A program made the translations under genes and the position numbers. A stretch of DNA of 45,049 nt from Acholeplasmataceae bacterium. GTDB taxonomy: Bacteria; Bacillota_I; Bacilli_A; Acholeplasmatales; Acholeplasmataceae. The first letter of the stretch is position 1. Each line of letters begins with the position of its first letter. Under the pieces are notes generated by a model that was not told the origin of the DNA, did not search any database, and saw only the letters and a list, made by a program, of their open reading frames with translations. Of the stretch, positions 16,086 to 23,891 are shown one piece after another. The stretch spans positions 1-45,049 of the forward strand of contig RECG01000021.1 in NCBI GenBank assembly GCA_007692425.1, given 5' to 3'.

Positions 16086-17018
16086 ATGACCAATATCACT
16101 GCATTGCTAAAGATCCGGTATCCCTTGATTCAAGGTGGCATGGCCAATGTCGCTGACGGCACATTCGCTGCTGTGGTGTCCAACGCCGGCGGTCTCGGTC
16201 TGATCGGATCCGGTGCCCATGACGGGACATGGGTCCGTCAGGAAATCAAGACCTGCCGAGGACTGACCGACAATCCTTTTGGTGTCAACATCATGTTGAT
16301 GAGCCCACATGCGTCCGAGATTGCCCGTATCGTCATTGAAGAAGGCGTCAAGGTCGTGACCACCGGGGCGGGGAGTCCCGGCATCTACATGCAGGCTTGG
16401 AAAGAAGTCGGCATCATTGTCATCCCGGTCGTGGCATCAGCCGCCCTGGCCATCCGCATGGAACGGATGGGTGCGGATGCAGTCATCGTGGAAGGCACGG
16501 AAGCCGGGGGGCATGTCGGTGAACTGACGACGATGACAATCGTGCCCCAGGTGGCTGATGCCATCAACATCCCGGTCATCGCCGCCGGTGGCATCGCCGA
16601 TGTCCGCGGTGTGCTCGCCACCTTTGCACTCGGTGCGAAAGGCATTCAGGTCGGCACTTTGCTTCTGGCAACAAAAGAGTGTCCCATCCATGATCATTAC
16701 AAACAGAAGATCATCAAGGCCCGTGACACGGATACCGTCGTCACCGGCCGTGGCAGCGGCGCGCCCGTCAGGGTCTTGAAAAACCGCATGTCCACCGAAT
16801 ATCTATCCATGAGCATGCAAGGCACGACGCTCGAACAACTTGAAAAATTGACTTTGGGATCGCATCGCAAAGCTGTTTTTGAAGGTGATCTCGACAAAGG
16901 CTCGTTCATGGCGGGACAAGTCGCCGGCATGATCAAGGAAATCAAGACAGTCGAACAGGCCATCAAGGACCTGTTTGATGACATCATGACTTACAAAGAC
17001 CGATTGGAGATCCTATGA
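16086..17018 (+). CDS. fabK: Enoyl-ACP reductase II (FMN-dependent)
   Basis: Last reductive step of each elongation cycle. The protein belongs to the FabK/nitronate-monooxygenase TIM-barrel family: YPLIQGGMANVADG at the N-terminus, VEGTEAGGHVGE and AAGGIADVRGVLATFALGAKGIQVGT for FMN and phosphate binding. Its place between fabH and fabD argues for FabK rather than nitronate monooxygenase. No fabI or fabV is in the window. FabK enzymes are intrinsically triclosan-resistant (established for the family). Its stop overlaps fabD by 4 bp. Confidence 0.93.
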   Translation: MTNITALLKIRYPLIQGGMANVADGTFAAVVSNAGGLGLIGSGAHDGTWVRQEIKTCRGLTDNPFGVNIMLMSPHASEIARIVIEEGVKVVTTGAGSPGIYMQAWKEVGIIVIPVVASAALAIRMERMGADAVIVEGTEAGGHVGELTTMTIVPQVADAINIPVIAAGGIADVRGVLATFALGAKGIQVGTLLLATKECPIHDHYKQKIIKARDTDTVVTGRGSGAPVRVLKNRMSTEYLSMSMQGTTLEQLEKLTLGSHRKAVFEGDLDKGSFMAGQVAGMIKEIKTVEQAIKDLFDDIMTYKDRLEIL

Positions 17019-17962
17019 AACCGAAACTCGCCGTCGTCTTCGCCGGACAAGGCAGTCAGCATCCTGGCATGGGATTGCCGTTTGCCGCACTTGATCCAGG
17101 CCTGGAGGCACGACTCGACCAAGCCTCACGACAACTCGGCTATGATGTCCGTCAGGCCTTGCTGGATGAACAGAAGATCCATCAAACCATTTATACGCAA
17201 CCACTATTACTGCTCAGTGCTTATCTCGCTTATCAGGCTGCTTGCCAACATGGACTCAACCCAGCCGGTTTTGCCGGGTTCAGTCTTGGTGAATACACGG
17301 CTTTACTGGCAGCTGGCGTGTTTGATTTCACGACCATGATCGACTTGATCCAAAAACGCGCCATCTGGATGAATGCCTGTGCGACCGAACAACCGGGTGG
17401 CATGGCTGCCATCATCGGACTACATCATGAAGCGGTCGAGCAGGCCTGCAAGGACGCATCGACCGATACATCCATCGTGGTGCCTGCTAACCATAACACC
17501 CCTGTCCAGCTGGTGATTAGCGGACATATGGAAGCCTTGGTGAAAGCCATGGAGATTTGTCAGGTCAAAGGGGCTAGAAGAACCATGATGCTCAAGGTCA
17601 GTGGCGCGTTTCATTCACCGCTCATGAAAAAGGCCGGAGACAAGTTGAAAACGTATCTTGAAGAGATTGTGCACCATGCATCTGAATTTCCTGTTTACTT
17701 GAACACGACCGCAAGGCCGATGGTACCTGATACCTTGGTTCAAGAAATGAGCATGCAATGTCAGATGCCTGTCCGCTTTGTTGAGACCATTCAACAAATG
17801 GCAGCAGACGGATTCACCCATTATGTCGAAATCGGACCCGGCAACGTGCTGGCAGGACTGATCCGCAAGATCGATCCCGCCCTCGAGGTCATCACCATCG
17901 ACCAGGTGTCGGATCTCAACATATTGAAAGGATGGTTGGATACACATGGATTTAAAAGGTAA
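17015..17962 (+). CDS. fabD: Malonyl-CoA:ACP transacylase
   Basis: Moves malonyl from CoA to ACP. VVFAGQGSQHPGMG opens the protein, the nucleophile is S90 in GFSLGEYTALLAAG, and the catalytic His is H200 in SGAFHSPLM. The 315-residue length is normal. It starts in the end of fabK with GGAGATCC upstream and overlaps fabG by 17 bp. Confidence 0.95.
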   Translation: MKPKLAVVFAGQGSQHPGMGLPFAALDPGLEARLDQASRQLGYDVRQALLDEQKIHQTIYTQPLLLLSAYLAYQAACQHGLNPAGFAGFSLGEYTALLAAGVFDFTTMIDLIQKRAIWMNACATEQPGGMAAIIGLHHEAVEQACKDASTDTSIVVPANHNTPVQLVISGHMEALVKAMEICQVKGARRTMMLKVSGAFHSPLMKKAGDKLKTYLEEIVHHASEFPVYLNTTARPMVPDTLVQEMSMQCQMPVRFVETIQQMAADGFTHYVEIGPGNVLAGLIRKIDPALEVITIDQVSDLNILKGWLDTHGFKR

Positions 17963-18692
17963 AGTTGCTTTGGTGACAGGTGGGGCCACCGGTATCGGTG
18001 AGGCCATCTCACGTGCACTGGCCCAAAGTGGTGCATCTGTTGTCATCAACTACAATCGAAGTGCGGAAGCGGCCATACAGATGGTTGCTGACATCGAACA
18101 ACAAGGCGGGCAGGCGTATGCCGTGCAAGCTGACATCAGTCGCTATGACGAAGCCGAACGACTGGTCAAGGAGACCATCGAACGCTTCGGTACAATCAAC
18201 ATTGTGGTCAACAACGCCGGCATCACGGATGATGCACTCATCTTGCGGATGCAGGAAAACCAGTTCGACCGGGTCATCGAAACCAATCTCAAAGGTGTCT
18301 GGAATGTGTGTAAACATGCAGTCAAGCCCTTGTTGAAAGCAGGCTATGGCCGGATCATCAACATCACGAGTGTCTCAGGCATGCTCGGCAATGCCGGACA
18401 AACCAATTATAGTGCTGCCAAGGCCGGTGTCATTGGCCTGACAAAGGCGTTGGCCCGGGAAACCGCTTCCCGTGCCGTCACCGTCAACGCGGTTGCCCCC
18501 GGTTTCATCGAAACGGCGATGACTGCCAAACTGCCACCTGAGATCGCCAATGCCTTCAAAGCACAAATCCCGCTTGGTCGTTTCGGTGGGTGCGAGGAAG
18601 TCGCCCAAGCCGTTCTTTATCTGGCAAGTCCACATGCAGCCTATATCACCGGTCAGACCCTCGCGGTCGACGGTGGCATGGCCATGCGATAG
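17946..18692 (+). CDS. fabG: 3-oxoacyl-ACP reductase
   Basis: NADPH-dependent reduction of 3-oxoacyl-ACP. Short-chain dehydrogenase of 248 residues with the cofactor motif VTGGATGIGEAI, the NNAG motif, and the catalytic YSAAK (Y155, K159). It ends in AVDGGMAMR, close to the typical FabG C-terminus. Overlaps fabD by 17 bp; fabF follows after 10 bp. Confidence 0.95.
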   Translation: MDLKGKVALVTGGATGIGEAISRALAQSGASVVINYNRSAEAAIQMVADIEQQGGQAYAVQADISRYDEAERLVKETIERFGTINIVVNNAGITDDALILRMQENQFDRVIETNLKGVWNVCKHAVKPLLKAGYGRIINITSVSGMLGNAGQTNYSAAKAGVIGLTKALARETASRAVTVNAVAPGFIETAMTAKLPPEIANAFKAQIPLGRFGGCEEVAQAVLYLASPHAAYITGQTLAVDGGMAMR

Positions 18693-18702
18693 GAGGATGT
18701 TT

Positions 18703-19941
18703 ATGAAACGTAGAGTCGTCATCACCGGTATGGGTCTTCTCAGTCCCATGGGAAACACCGTCGATGCCTCGTTCGAGGCCATGGTCCAAGGGAAAAACGG
18801 CATCGGACGCATCACCTTGTGCGATGTCGAAGGCTGGAAAGTCCAACTTGCTGGTGAAATTAAAAATCTCAATTTTGAAGATTATCTTGACAAGAGGGAA
18901 ATCAAACGTTCCGACCGGGCGATGATCCTTGGGATGATCGCCGCCATCCAAGCCTATGATCAAGCCGGGCTGGAAGGTGTACCCATCAACCGTCAGCGCT
19001 TCGGCACATTCGTCAGCAGCGGCATCGGTGGTTTGAACACGATTTATGAAGAAGTCAGCAATTGTGTGCTACGCGGACAGGACCGGATTTCGCCTTTTTT
19101 CATCCCGAACTCGATCATTAACCTGATTGGTGGCATGATTGCCATCCGTTTTCAAGCCAAGGGTCCCAATCTGCCGGTGGTCACCGCCTGCTCGGCTGCT
19201 ACCAATTCGATGGGCGAAGCATTTCGCTACATCCGCGACGGTTATCTTGATTTAGCTTTTGCCGGAGGCAGCGAGGCACCCATCAATCCGGTTGGTGTCG
19301 GTGGTTTCGCCAGCCTGCGCGCCCTCAATGTTTCCAATGATCCCGAACGTGCCTCCGTGCCTTTCGATTCAAGAAGAAGCGGATTTGTCATTGCTGAAGG
19401 CGCTGGCGTCATGATTTTCGAAGAATATGAGCATGCCAAAAAACGGGGTGCGAACATCATTGCCGAAATCGTCGGTTATGGCACTTCAAGCGATGCTTTC
19501 CACATGACAGCACCTGATGAGGCGGCCGAAGGCATCGAGTCCTGTATCCGCCTGACCTTGGAAGATGCCGGTGTCATGCCCGAAGATGTGGGCTACATCA
19601 ACGCCCATGGCACCTCGACCCTGCTCAATGACAGGCTCGAGACCCTTGGAATCAAAAAAGCTTTTGGCGAGGCGGCATATCAGGTCAATATCAGTTCGAC
19701 CAAGTCGATGCATGGCCACGCCTTGGGCGCGGCCGGTGCGATTGAATCAATCGCAACCGTCAAAGCGCTTGTCACAAGCATGATCCCGCCCACCATTCAT
19801 TTGGAACAACCTGATCCTGAATGCGACCTCAACTATACACCGAACGTGGCGGTTGAACGCGAGATGGATTATGCGATGAACATCAATATCGGCTTCGGCG
19901 GTCAAAATGCCGCGTTGCTCTTCAAGAAGGTGAAACCATGA
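18703..19941 (+). CDS. fabF: 3-oxoacyl-ACP synthase II
   Basis: Chain-elongating condensing enzyme. The catalytic residues are C163 (TACSAATNSMG), H302 (NAHGTSTLLND) and H339 (TKSMHGHALGAAG). The protein is 412 residues from the ATG at 18703, preceded by a perfect AGGAGG; the open frame upstream of it is fabG sequence. It overlaps fabZ by 4 bp. Confidence 0.96.
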   Translation: MKRRVVITGMGLLSPMGNTVDASFEAMVQGKNGIGRITLCDVEGWKVQLAGEIKNLNFEDYLDKREIKRSDRAMILGMIAAIQAYDQAGLEGVPINRQRFGTFVSSGIGGLNTIYEEVSNCVLRGQDRISPFFIPNSIINLIGGMIAIRFQAKGPNLPVVTACSAATNSMGEAFRYIRDGYLDLAFAGGSEAPINPVGVGGFASLRALNVSNDPERASVPFDSRRSGFVIAEGAGVMIFEEYEHAKKRGANIIAEIVGYGTSSDAFHMTAPDEAAEGIESCIRLTLEDAGVMPEDVGYINAHGTSTLLNDRLETLGIKKAFGEAAYQVNISSTKSMHGHALGAAGAIESIATVKALVTSMIPPTIHLEQPDPECDLNYTPNVAVEREMDYAMNINIGFGGQNAALLFKKVKP

Positions 19942-20363
19942 TGACACAACATGATATCAAAGCCGTCATCCCCCACCGTGAACCTTTCTTGCTGCTGGAT
20001 GAAATCCGTGAACTTGTCGTCTTGAAAAGAGCGGTCGGCATCAAACATGTCCGCCCTGACGAAGCGTTTTTTGAAGGACATTTCCCAGAGAAACCGGTCA
20101 TGCCGGGTGTCCTGATCATTGAATCGTTGGCCCAGGTCGGTGCCGTTATCCTGCTGGCTCATCCCGATTATCAAGGTAAGATTGCCTATTTCACCGGTAT
20201 CCGCAACGCCAAATTCAGAAAGAGTGTCCAACCCGGTGACACGCTTGAACTTGTGTGTGAACTGACACGTCTTCGTGGCGCGTTCGGCATCGGCAAGGCT
20301 GAAGCATATGTTGACGGACAACTGGTCTGTGAAGCTGAAATCTCTTTCGCGGTCGGCGAATGA
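19938..20363 (+). CDS. fabZ: 3-hydroxyacyl-ACP dehydratase
   Basis: Removes water from 3-hydroxyacyl-ACP to form the trans-2-enoyl product. Hot-dog fold protein of 141 residues with the catalytic pair H48 (FEGHFPEKPVMPG) and E62 (LIIESLAQVGA). The start overlaps the fabF stop, and AAGGTG lies upstream. No fabA or fabM isomerase is visible, so a route to unsaturated chains is not evident here. Confidence 0.96.
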   Translation: MMTQHDIKAVIPHREPFLLLDEIRELVVLKRAVGIKHVRPDEAFFEGHFPEKPVMPGVLIIESLAQVGAVILLAHPDYQGKIAYFTGIRNAKFRKSVQPGDTLELVCELTRLRGAFGIGKAEAYVDGQLVCEAEISFAVGE

Positions 20364-20887
20364 CACATACTGTTATGGAATTCGGTCGTCTGGGATCGAC
20401 CAATGATTTGTTGAAGGAATGGCATGGTGCTTTCGGCCATCTGACCTTTGTCAGGACAGATGAACAGACTCAAGGACGAGGACAGTTCGACCGCCATTGG
20501 GAATCAAAGGCAGGCCAGAACATCTTGTGTTCCATCCTGCTCAAGGATGTCGCGGTCGACCGGATCAGACACGTCCGTTCCTGGATCTTTGAAACCTTGA
20601 TGACATGTTTGAACAAATGGCATGTCAACACCACGTTCAAAGCACCCAATGATCTTCTTGTCGGTGATGATAAGATTGCCGGCATCCTGATTGAAACCAA
20701 GACCAGTGGTGAGCGTTTCGATTATGTCGTCACAGGCATCGGTCTGAATGTCAACCAAACCACCTTCAAGACAGACAAGGCGACATCGATGAAAAAGGTG
20801 ACCGGTCACGACATCGATCTCAAGCGGATTTTCAACGAACTGGTTCAAGCCATGCTTGCCGCCTATCCGGCGTATCAAATCACATAA
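20360..20887 (+). CDS. birA: Minimal biotin-protein ligase
   Basis: Predicted to attach biotin to K113 of AccB. The biotinyl-AMP loop is TQGRGQFDRHW (GRGR-type loop), and KAPNDLLVGDDKIAGILIE matches the KWPNDL..KxxGIL motif with Ala in place of Trp. At 175 residues it lacks both the N-terminal DNA-binding domain of repressor-type BirA and the usual C-terminal SH3-like domain. It is the last gene of the operon, overlapping fabZ by 4 bp, which links cofactor loading to carboxylase synthesis. Confidence 0.85.
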   Translation: MTHTVMEFGRLGSTNDLLKEWHGAFGHLTFVRTDEQTQGRGQFDRHWESKAGQNILCSILLKDVAVDRIRHVRSWIFETLMTCLNKWHVNTTFKAPNDLLVGDDKIAGILIETKTSGERFDYVVTGIGLNVNQTTFKTDKATSMKKVTGHDIDLKRIFNELVQAMLAAYPAYQIT

Positions 20888-20889
20888 GA

Positions 20890-20928
20890 GGGAAGAAGGT
20901 CGATGATTTCAAACCTTATCCCTTTTTT
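20890..20928 (+). terminator. Terminator of the fatty-acid operon
   Basis: GGGA-AG-AAGGT (20890-20900) pairs with ACCTT-A-TCCC (20913-20922) with a small internal loop, then a T-run. Confidence 0.6.
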
Positions 20929-20929
20929 G

Positions 20930-20938
20930 TGATATAAT
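20930..20938 (+). promoter_or_regulatory. Extended -10 promoter of the acyltransferase-like gene
   Basis: TGATATAAT is a perfect extended -10; no clear -35 is present. It sits directly behind the fatty-acid operon terminator. Confidence 0.6.
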
Positions 20939-20966
20939 GATTGACAAAAGCAAGACAGGTGGGACG

Positions 20967-21692
20967 ATGGGAAACAAGCGATTCAAGCCTGCCCGGCACA
21001 GACCTTTTTTCAAACTGGTCAGGCAACTGGTCAAATGTTTTAAAAAACGACCGATCATCATCAACAAGAACGGCCATTTTCCGCAACAAGCCATGTTCAT
21101 CTCCAACCACAGCGGTGCCTCGGGCCCGTTTGTCATGGGGTTGTTTTTTCCTGTCTTTTACGTGCCCTGGGGTGCCCACCAGATGACGGAGGGTTATCGG
21201 CAACGCTGGGGCTATCTCTATTATGTCTTTTATCAACAGAAACTGGGGTACAACCGTTTCAAATCGTTCTTGTTGGCCAGCACGTTCGCCTTGTTTTCAA
21301 AAGGCATTTACAAAGGCATGAACCTGATTCCGACTTATGAGGACATCCGTCTGGTGAAAACCTTTCATCAAAGCGAACGACAACTGTTACATGACCGGCC
21401 AATCCTGGTTTATCCGGAAGATTCCAATCAAGGCTATCATGAGGTGCTGGAAAAGTTCAATCCCGGTTTTGCCTCATTTGTCGTGTATTACAACCGCAAA
21501 TACAAGACCGACCTGCCGGTCTATCCGATCTATTATGACAAGAACACGAACATGATGATCATCGATGAACCACATTTTGTCCAAACCTTGGTCGAACAGG
21601 GGATGAACCGGATGCAGATCGCCAGTTATTTCAAGGATGTCACCAATGTGCTGGGACGTGAACTGGCCGGTTATCAAAAATACAAGAGGTGA
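20967..21692 (+). CDS. Lysophospholipid acyltransferase-like protein
   Basis: A 241-residue protein that looks like a divergent 1-acyl-glycerol-3-phosphate acyltransferase. NHSGASGPF corresponds to motif I (NHxxxxD) and VYPEDSNQGYHE to motif III (FPEGTRS). The Asp of motif I is Gly here, so catalysis or chemistry may differ. The ATG at 20967 has AGGTGGG upstream; an ATG at 20937 overlaps the promoter and is rejected. Its position between the fatty-acid operon and a membrane protein supports a lipid role. Confidence 0.65.
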   Translation: MGNKRFKPARHRPFFKLVRQLVKCFKKRPIIINKNGHFPQQAMFISNHSGASGPFVMGLFFPVFYVPWGAHQMTEGYRQRWGYLYYVFYQQKLGYNRFKSFLLASTFALFSKGIYKGMNLIPTYEDIRLVKTFHQSERQLLHDRPILVYPEDSNQGYHEVLEKFNPGFASFVVYYNRKYKTDLPVYPIYYDKNTNMMIIDEPHFVQTLVEQGMNRMQIASYFKDVTNVLGRELAGYQKYKR

Positions 21693-21696
21693 GGAC

Positions 21697-22587
21697 ATGA
21701 AGAAACATATTGGTTCATTCAGTTTGATTGCCGGGGTTTACCTGGTGGCCATCGCTGGTGGCATCATGGTCTTTCATATGACGTCTGGCCTGAGTCTTGT
21801 CATCAGGCTCTTGCTGGCCGATCTTGCAGCCACGGCCATCATCTGGTTGATCAGTCTGCTTGTCGACAATGCCAGCCTCTATGATCCTTATTGGAGCGTC
21901 ATTCCGCCGGTGTTGTTGGTGCTCGTGGCCTTTCATCTGCATGACGCCTTGTCTGATGGCGTGATCGTGTTGTTGCTGGCCCTTGCTTTCTGGGGCATCA
22001 GGCTGACCTATAACTGGGCCAGGAACTGGCATGGGTTCAAACATCAGGACTGGCGTTATGACGAGATGCGGCAAAAAACACCCCGAATCTGGCCGTTGAC
22101 CAGTCTGCTTGGCATCCAGCTCTTTCCGACCTTGATCGTCTTCATCCAACTGATCGCTGCCATCCGTTTGATCGAAGCCAATCCCGGCATGCATCCCGGT
22201 CTTGTCACCGGGTCTGCCATCATCATGGCGGCCACCATCTTGCAATATGTGGCTGACAGACAAATGTTTGCTTTCCGCCAGCAAAACACCGACACCAAAG
22301 CCTGCTTTGCACAAGGCTTGTGGCGTTATTCACGTCATCCCAACTATTTTGGTGAAATCATGGTCTGGTGGGGGTTGTGGCTGGCATATGCACTAACCAT
22401 GAACACAATCGATCTTCTGGTCTTGTCGCCGGTGGCGATGACCCTGTTGTTCGTCTTTGTCAGCATCCCCTGGATGGAAAAGAAGATTCTCGCCACCCGC
22501 CCGGAGTATGCCGATATCCAAGCCTCGGTTTCGATGCTGTTTCCTTTGCCGCCCAAAAGAGAAAAGATGGCCTTTGACGACCGGTGA
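21697..22587 (+). CDS. DUF1295 membrane protein (steroid 5-alpha-reductase/ICMT-like fold)
   Basis: A 296-residue integral membrane protein with about seven hydrophobic segments. The C-terminal signature YSRHPNYFGEIMVWWGLWL is typical of DUF1295 and the related NAD(P)H-dependent reductases and methyltransferases. Activity is unassigned. It follows the acyltransferase-like gene after 4 bp with GAGGTGAGG as ribosome binding site, so the two are co-transcribed; a role in modifying membrane lipids is inference. Confidence 0.85.
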   Translation: MKKHIGSFSLIAGVYLVAIAGGIMVFHMTSGLSLVIRLLLADLAATAIIWLISLLVDNASLYDPYWSVIPPVLLVLVAFHLHDALSDGVIVLLLALAFWGIRLTYNWARNWHGFKHQDWRYDEMRQKTPRIWPLTSLLGIQLFPTLIVFIQLIAAIRLIEANPGMHPGLVTGSAIIMAATILQYVADRQMFAFRQQNTDTKACFAQGLWRYSRHPNYFGEIMVWWGLWLAYALTMNTIDLLVLSPVAMTLLFVFVSIPWMEKKILATRPEYADIQASVSMLFPLPPKREKMAFDDR

Positions 22588-22727
22588 TTTAACATGAGAA
22601 CAATGTTCGGTTTCGTCAATAAACCGTAAAAAACGAAGATCCTATGACCCTACCACTTCAAAAGGTGTCGCAAAAGGCGTACAATAGAGACAGAAAGATT
22701 GATTTTTGTAGATTTTCTGATGAAAAG

Positions 22728-22736
22728 TGTTAAAAT
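22728..22736 (+). promoter_or_regulatory. Extended -10 promoter of the trk operon
   Basis: TGTTAAAAT matches an extended -10 with one change. The same GTGTTAAAATRGAT string recurs at 39037-39050. The region 22588-22727 shows no other gene. Confidence 0.45.
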
Positions 22737-22809
22737 AGATGATGTGTTTGCAACAGCACCTTTTTATTAAACATAAAAACCGTTTCACCCTGCCAAGGAG
22801 TGACCATCC

Positions 22810-23229
22810 ATGAAACGAAACAAATTCATCGTCATCGGTTCGGGCCGTCTGGGGTCGAGCATCGCCACCAAAATGTCTGAAATGGGTGAAGATGTCCTGA
22901 TCATTGATGCCAATGATGACGCTTTCCGTAAACTGCAAGAGTCATTTAGCGGTTATGAGGTCATCGGTGATGCCACTGATCTTGGCACCCTCGAACGGGC
23001 CAACATCAAACATGCCCGTACGGTGGTCGTGACCACCGATTCGGACAACATCAACCTCTTCATCGCCCATGTCTGTTTTTACATCTACAATGTCCCCCGC
23101 ATCTATGTCAGGCTTAATGATACCGACAAAGGGCAATTGCTGGAAGGGACCGATATTCAACCGATTTTTCCGTTCAATCTTTCCATCAATGCCTTTTTAA
23201 GCATGTATAACGGAGGTGACAACGCATGA
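22810..23229 (+). CDS. TrkA-type potassium channel regulator, RCK-N domain only
   Basis: A 139-residue cytoplasmic RCK-N protein with an intact nucleotide site (FIVIGSGRLGSSIA, then the acidic strand end IIDAND). It lacks the RCK-C (TrkA_C) ligand domain. RCK proteins form a ring that gates TrkH-type channels in response to nucleotides. A CAAGGAG site precedes the ATG, and the stop overlaps the next RCK gene by 4 bp. Confidence 0.88.
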   Translation: MKRNKFIVIGSGRLGSSIATKMSEMGEDVLIIDANDDAFRKLQESFSGYEVIGDATDLGTLERANIKHARTVVVTTDSDNINLFIAHVCFYIYNVPRIYVRLNDTDKGQLLEGTDIQPIFPFNLSINAFLSMYNGGDNA

Positions 23230-23888
23230 AAATCGTCATCGCCGGTGGTAAGCATGAAGCTGACTTCATCGTCAACATGTTCAAAGAAGACCACCATGAG
23301 TTGATTGTCATCAATCCGGATCATGATTTCGCCGAATACATCAGCACCAACAACGATGTGCCGGTGTTTTCCGGTGATCCGACCAAGGCCTATTGCTTGT
23401 CGGATGCGGAAATTCAAGACGCTGATGTCTTGATCGCGCTCAACATGCTCGATACCGATAATTATGTCACATGCATGATCGCCAAAAGGATTTTCAATGT
23501 CACCAAGACGGTCTGCATTGTCAGAAACCCCAAAAATGTCGACATTTTCAAAACACTTGGCGTCGATGCCGTCATCAGTTCGACCTACATGCTTGGTCAG
23601 ATGATCAAGAATGAAACCTCGCTCGAAAGCATCATCAAGACCCTTTCCTTCGAAGATGAGAAGATTGTCGTCATTGAAATCGGTATCGAGGAAGATTACG
23701 AGCTTGTCAATAAAACCTTGCAAGAGATTGAGTTTCCTTCAAACATCAACATCAGCTGCATTTATCGCGATCCCCATGTCATCATTCCCAAAGGCAGCAC
23801 TGTCATCAAGCCTTTTGACCGTTTGATTGTCATCTCAACGCCTCAGGAGCAAGCAGCGGTCATCAAGTTCCTGCAAAAGAGAAAATAA
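23226..23888 (+). CDS. TrkA-type regulator, RCK-N plus RCK-C
   Basis: A 220-residue protein with an N-terminal RCK-N fold (1 to about 130) and a C-terminal TrkA_C domain (about 140-218, ending GSTVIKPFDRLIVIS). The glycine-rich loop is degenerate (IAGGKHEADF instead of GxGxxG), so it may not bind nucleotide. With its neighbour it supplies the halves of a classical TrkA, which has two RCK units, and it likely forms a mixed ring on TrkH. Confidence 0.88.
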   Translation: MKIVIAGGKHEADFIVNMFKEDHHELIVINPDHDFAEYISTNNDVPVFSGDPTKAYCLSDAEIQDADVLIALNMLDTDNYVTCMIAKRIFNVTKTVCIVRNPKNVDIFKTLGVDAVISSTYMLGQMIKNETSLESIIKTLSFEDEKIVVIEIGIEEDYELVNKTLQEIEFPSNINISCIYRDPHVIIPKGSTVIKPFDRLIVISTPQEQAAVIKFLQKRK

Positions 23889-23891
23889 AGC

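Noticed and set aside
16086-17018. Reading fabK as nitronate monooxygenase
   Set aside because: The folds are alike, but the position between fabH and fabD and the absence of another enoyl reductase favour FabK.
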